A stretch of DNA of 64,000 nucleotides from Saccharomycopsis malanga (taxonomy: Eukaryota > Ascomycota > Saccharomycetes > Ascoideales > Saccharomycopsidaceae). The stretch lies in assembly GCA_004014935.1 (NCBI GenBank), contig CP025325.1, forward strand, positions 2,046,001-2,110,000, in the 5' to 3' direction. Shown here in pieces: positions 61,830 to 64,000 of the stretch. Made by a program: the position numbers and the translations under genes. How positions within the stretch are numbered: the stretch's first letter is position 1; every line of letters starts with the position of its first letter. The notes under the pieces are model-generated. The model did no database searches. It saw only the letters and a list, made by a program, of their open reading frames with translations, and was not told the DNA's origin.

Positions 61830-63521
61830 ATGATACGACAGTGGCTCTCTAAAGGAGGTTTCGAGGCGAAATGTGGTGTGGGTATGAGCGATATTTTGGG
61901 AATTGCTGTACCGAGGCAATCGCTAATTATGTCCTACGTCAATACGAGGCAGTATCTTCCAAGAAAAGTTGGTTTCGCAAACCAGGAATCTAGCAATAAA
62001 TTCTATAGCACCAATGCGCCAATACGTTCCGAAGTTCTTCCTCGAAAATTAGAAGCCATAGTCAACACGTTAGATTTAATGCTGCCACACCTGCAACACC
62101 TAAAATCTATAGATAGCAGGCACCTATCGTGGAGTAATGCAGATATTCAAATTGTTTTCAAGACAATATTGAGGGCCTCCAGCAATGTAGACATGGTGAA
62201 AATGGATGATGTGGAGGATTCTGTCATGGAGTTCATTGAAGCGTCAAATATGAACGATGAGATAGCGACAATACTAGCTATATTTTATGAGAATACCCAG
62301 GATCCGTTTTGTTTCAATTTGCTCAGAAGACACGAAATGCACTGTGGAAAACTTTATGAGGCCTATTTTGCTGTTGTTAGTGGTCTTCAACAGTGGGCAC
62401 CTAAGCAGAAATCGCATATATCAAACGGTACTTTAGAATTACTTGTTATCAACCTTTTACGTAACAATTATATGGGCCCAGCGTACAGTATTCTTAGAGC
62501 CTCTAAAACACATAAATATAACATCACTTCCAGAATATGGAGATTTTATATTCAAAAATTGGTAGATAATTGCCCATATGTATCGCCAGAAATATTGCGA
62601 TGGACATGGAATGAAGTTATATTGAATGATGGCGCAACATTTGTCAATAATGGCACTTTGGTGAAACTATCAGAGTCTCTTTTGGTTACTAACGAAATAA
62701 GTCCTGGATTATTAAGCAGCATAAACCGTTACTATGTAAAGAAAAATGAACATCTTTCACCATTATTATCAACACGAATGCTGCTCGCCCATTACAACTC
62801 ATTAGCTCATAAAGGCCATAAGGCTGCATGGTTTGCCATATTAGAGGATTTAAAAGACAATAGTAAGGAGCTTTTTAAATCGGGCTACAAACTAAAGCCC
62901 GAAGATTTTCCAATAGTGGTCCGTATGCTTCAGCATCCAAATTATAAAAATATGGATAAGGTATTTAGCTCTGTACTCAATAATTCGGTTTATAAAAAGA
63001 AAAAACACAATATATCATCTAGGTTCAAAAGGGGAGAGAAGTATAATGGATCTCCCGACGATTTCTTCTTCCTCACAACGCCCTATCCTTTTTTGAATAC
63101 CCTTTTTTTGAATACCTATCTTTTGTCACTTATAGAAGGTTGCAGGAAGGAAGTGGATGGTAAACTTACAAGTATTCAGCCAGAAAAAGCACAAGCATTG
63201 ATAGATAGTGTAAACTTGTTGTTAGAAGAGTTTAATGTTAATTTGAATGACAATACATTCACATACCTATTAGAAATTGCAGTATTAAGTGCTCTGCCTC
63301 ATGTTATATCCTCAGTCCTCAGTTCCGCCTCATCATACTTACAAGCTAACAACACTGATGTGAAAATAAAACCCTTAACATGTCTCAATATAGTCCGTGT
63401 TTTGACAAATAACTCTCAGATTTCGCATACTTTGAAAGAGAAATTGATAATAATGTTACAACACTTGAACCCTAGCATCAAAGTAAAGCTGAAAAACACA
63501 ACAGAACAATCGCATTCATAA
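61830..63521 (+). CDS. probable mitochondrial helical-repeat protein, unrecognised
   Basis: 563 aa. The N-terminal 60 residues are basic and rich in Ser/Arg (MIRQWLSKGGFEAKC; later TRQYLPRKVGFANQ and KFYSTNAP, which looks like a presequence cleavage region), so mitochondrial import is likely. The rest is all-helical with PPR-like spacing (for example GTLELLVINLLRNNYMGPAY, TRMLLAHYNSLAHKGHKAAW, NDNTFTYLLEIAVLSALPHV). Fungal genes of this kind often are organelle mRNA maturation or translation activators, but none could be named. Several CTG codons occur (DLM-CTG-PH-CTG-QH; RM-CTG-LA; SA-CTG-PH), more than in neighbouring highly expressed genes. Start ATG at 61830. Confidence 0.6.
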   Translation: MIRQWLSKGGFEAKCGVGMSDILGIAVPRQSLIMSYVNTRQYLPRKVGFANQESSNKFYSTNAPIRSEVLPRKLEAIVNTLDLMLPHLQHLKSIDSRHLSWSNADIQIVFKTILRASSNVDMVKMDDVEDSVMEFIEASNMNDEIATILAIFYENTQDPFCFNLLRRHEMHCGKLYEAYFAVVSGLQQWAPKQKSHISNGTLELLVINLLRNNYMGPAYSILRASKTHKYNITSRIWRFYIQKLVDNCPYVSPEILRWTWNEVILNDGATFVNNGTLVKLSESLLVTNEISPGLLSSINRYYVKKNEHLSPLLSTRMLLAHYNSLAHKGHKAAWFAILEDLKDNSKELFKSGYKLKPEDFPIVVRMLQHPNYKNMDKVFSSVLNNSVYKKKKHNISSRFKRGEKYNGSPDDFFFLTTPYPFLNTLFLNTYLLSLIEGCRKEVDGKLTSIQPEKAQALIDSVNLLLEEFNVNLNDNTFTYLLEIAVLSALPHVISSVLSSASSYLQANNTDVKIKPLTCLNIVRVLTNNSQISHTLKEKLIIMLQHLNPSIKVKLKNTTEQSHS

Positions 63522-64000
63522 ATATAAACACAATTTAGGTAAATAGCATCTACGAAATACATTTGTAAATTTTCATCATTGAGACGTAAAAATTGTGGTA
63601 TAAATTTCGGAATACTGTTTACTTGTGCTCCAAAGTCATCTATTGAACACTGAAAGGGAAGCTATTAAGGCTTGCCGGTGCTGCAAACTTTATACTTTTC
63701 AAAGTCATATTATGCTCAAAAGTTCATATTGCATTGACTACCAAAACGTTGTTGAGAATTTTTCAAGTTAGTTTGAGTTACAAATATTTTACAATTTGTT
63801 TTCAAAATTCAACATAGCTTAAAATTTATAAAAGTGTTACTCTTCGGTAGATCTGGAAAATGTGTAATTTTTGAGGCAAAAAGTACACCTCAGGAATGTA
63901 CACAACTATTAACAACTCTCAAAAAAGCCATTTAAATCAAACATCTACATGCTAAAGCTCATGTTAAAATATGTCAACTTTTCATGGTTCATAACCATGG
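63522..64000. other. intergenic to window end
   Basis: 480 bp of AT-rich 3' flank. No gene, RNA or repeat recognised. Confidence 0.5.

Overview
The window is nuclear DNA of a budding yeast (Saccharomycotina). It is AT-rich, with single-copy housekeeping genes of clear yeast type on both strands, and about one gene per 2.2 kb. Five genes have a short first exon and an intron with the hemiascomycete signals GTATGT and [T/C/A/G][A/C]CTAAC. Several traits point to the CTG-clade/Debaryomycetaceae side rather than Saccharomyces: a HAP4-like factor with a leucine zipper, a gene for eIF3 subunit L (absent from S. cerevisiae), PIR and GPI wall proteins of Candida type, and few CTG codons. A degenerate repeat inside BEM2 hints that CTG may be read as Ser, but this does not settle the code. 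No species can be named.

Layout. 1-5 kb: possible truncated gene start, intron-containing tRNA-Leu(CAA), SHY1 (cytochrome oxidase assembly) and ZRT3 (vacuolar zinc export). 5-13 kb: septin CDC11, a GAP-type amino-acid permease and spliced PHO8 (vacuolar alkaline phosphatase) with two CACGTG boxes. 13-31 kb: a cell-wall-rich, gene-poor stretch. It holds a GPI-anchored Ser/Thr protein, ERG10, a small Slm4/Ego3-like gene divergent from eIF3L, and two PIR wall proteins as an inverted pair. Its long intergenic regions carry palindromes, TGCAT clusters and dispersed repeats. 31-41 kb: spliced HAP4-like regulator, ERG24, spliced VMA21, NOP7, MED18. 41-64 kb: a glycine-rich stress-type protein, SWD1, spliced YOS9, BEM2, spliced SEC27, OXA1 and an unrecognised, probably mitochondrial protein.

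Most unusual signal. Three related copies of a dispersed element lie at 13010-13316 (-), about 19746-20143 (+) and about 29335-29441 (-). Copy 1 has a tRNA-like head with a box A (TGGCTCAGTGG) and a perfect box B (GGTTCGATTCC) 44 bp apart. It is flanked by a perfect 14-bp direct repeat. Copy 2 shares its body at high identity and ends in a long GTT/ATT microsatellite. This is the architecture of a tRNA-derived SINE, an element class I do not know as established in budding yeasts.

Themes. Three genes serve mitochondria (SHY1, OXA1, the last ORF, with HAP4-like as a likely respiration or iron regulator). Two are ergosterol genes (ERG10, ERG24). Several serve the secretory/vacuolar system (SEC27, YOS9, VMA21, PHO8, ZRT3). 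Wall and polarity genes are PIRx2, the GPI protein, BEM2 and CDC11. No operon-like organisation is expected or seen; several pairs share divergent promoters.
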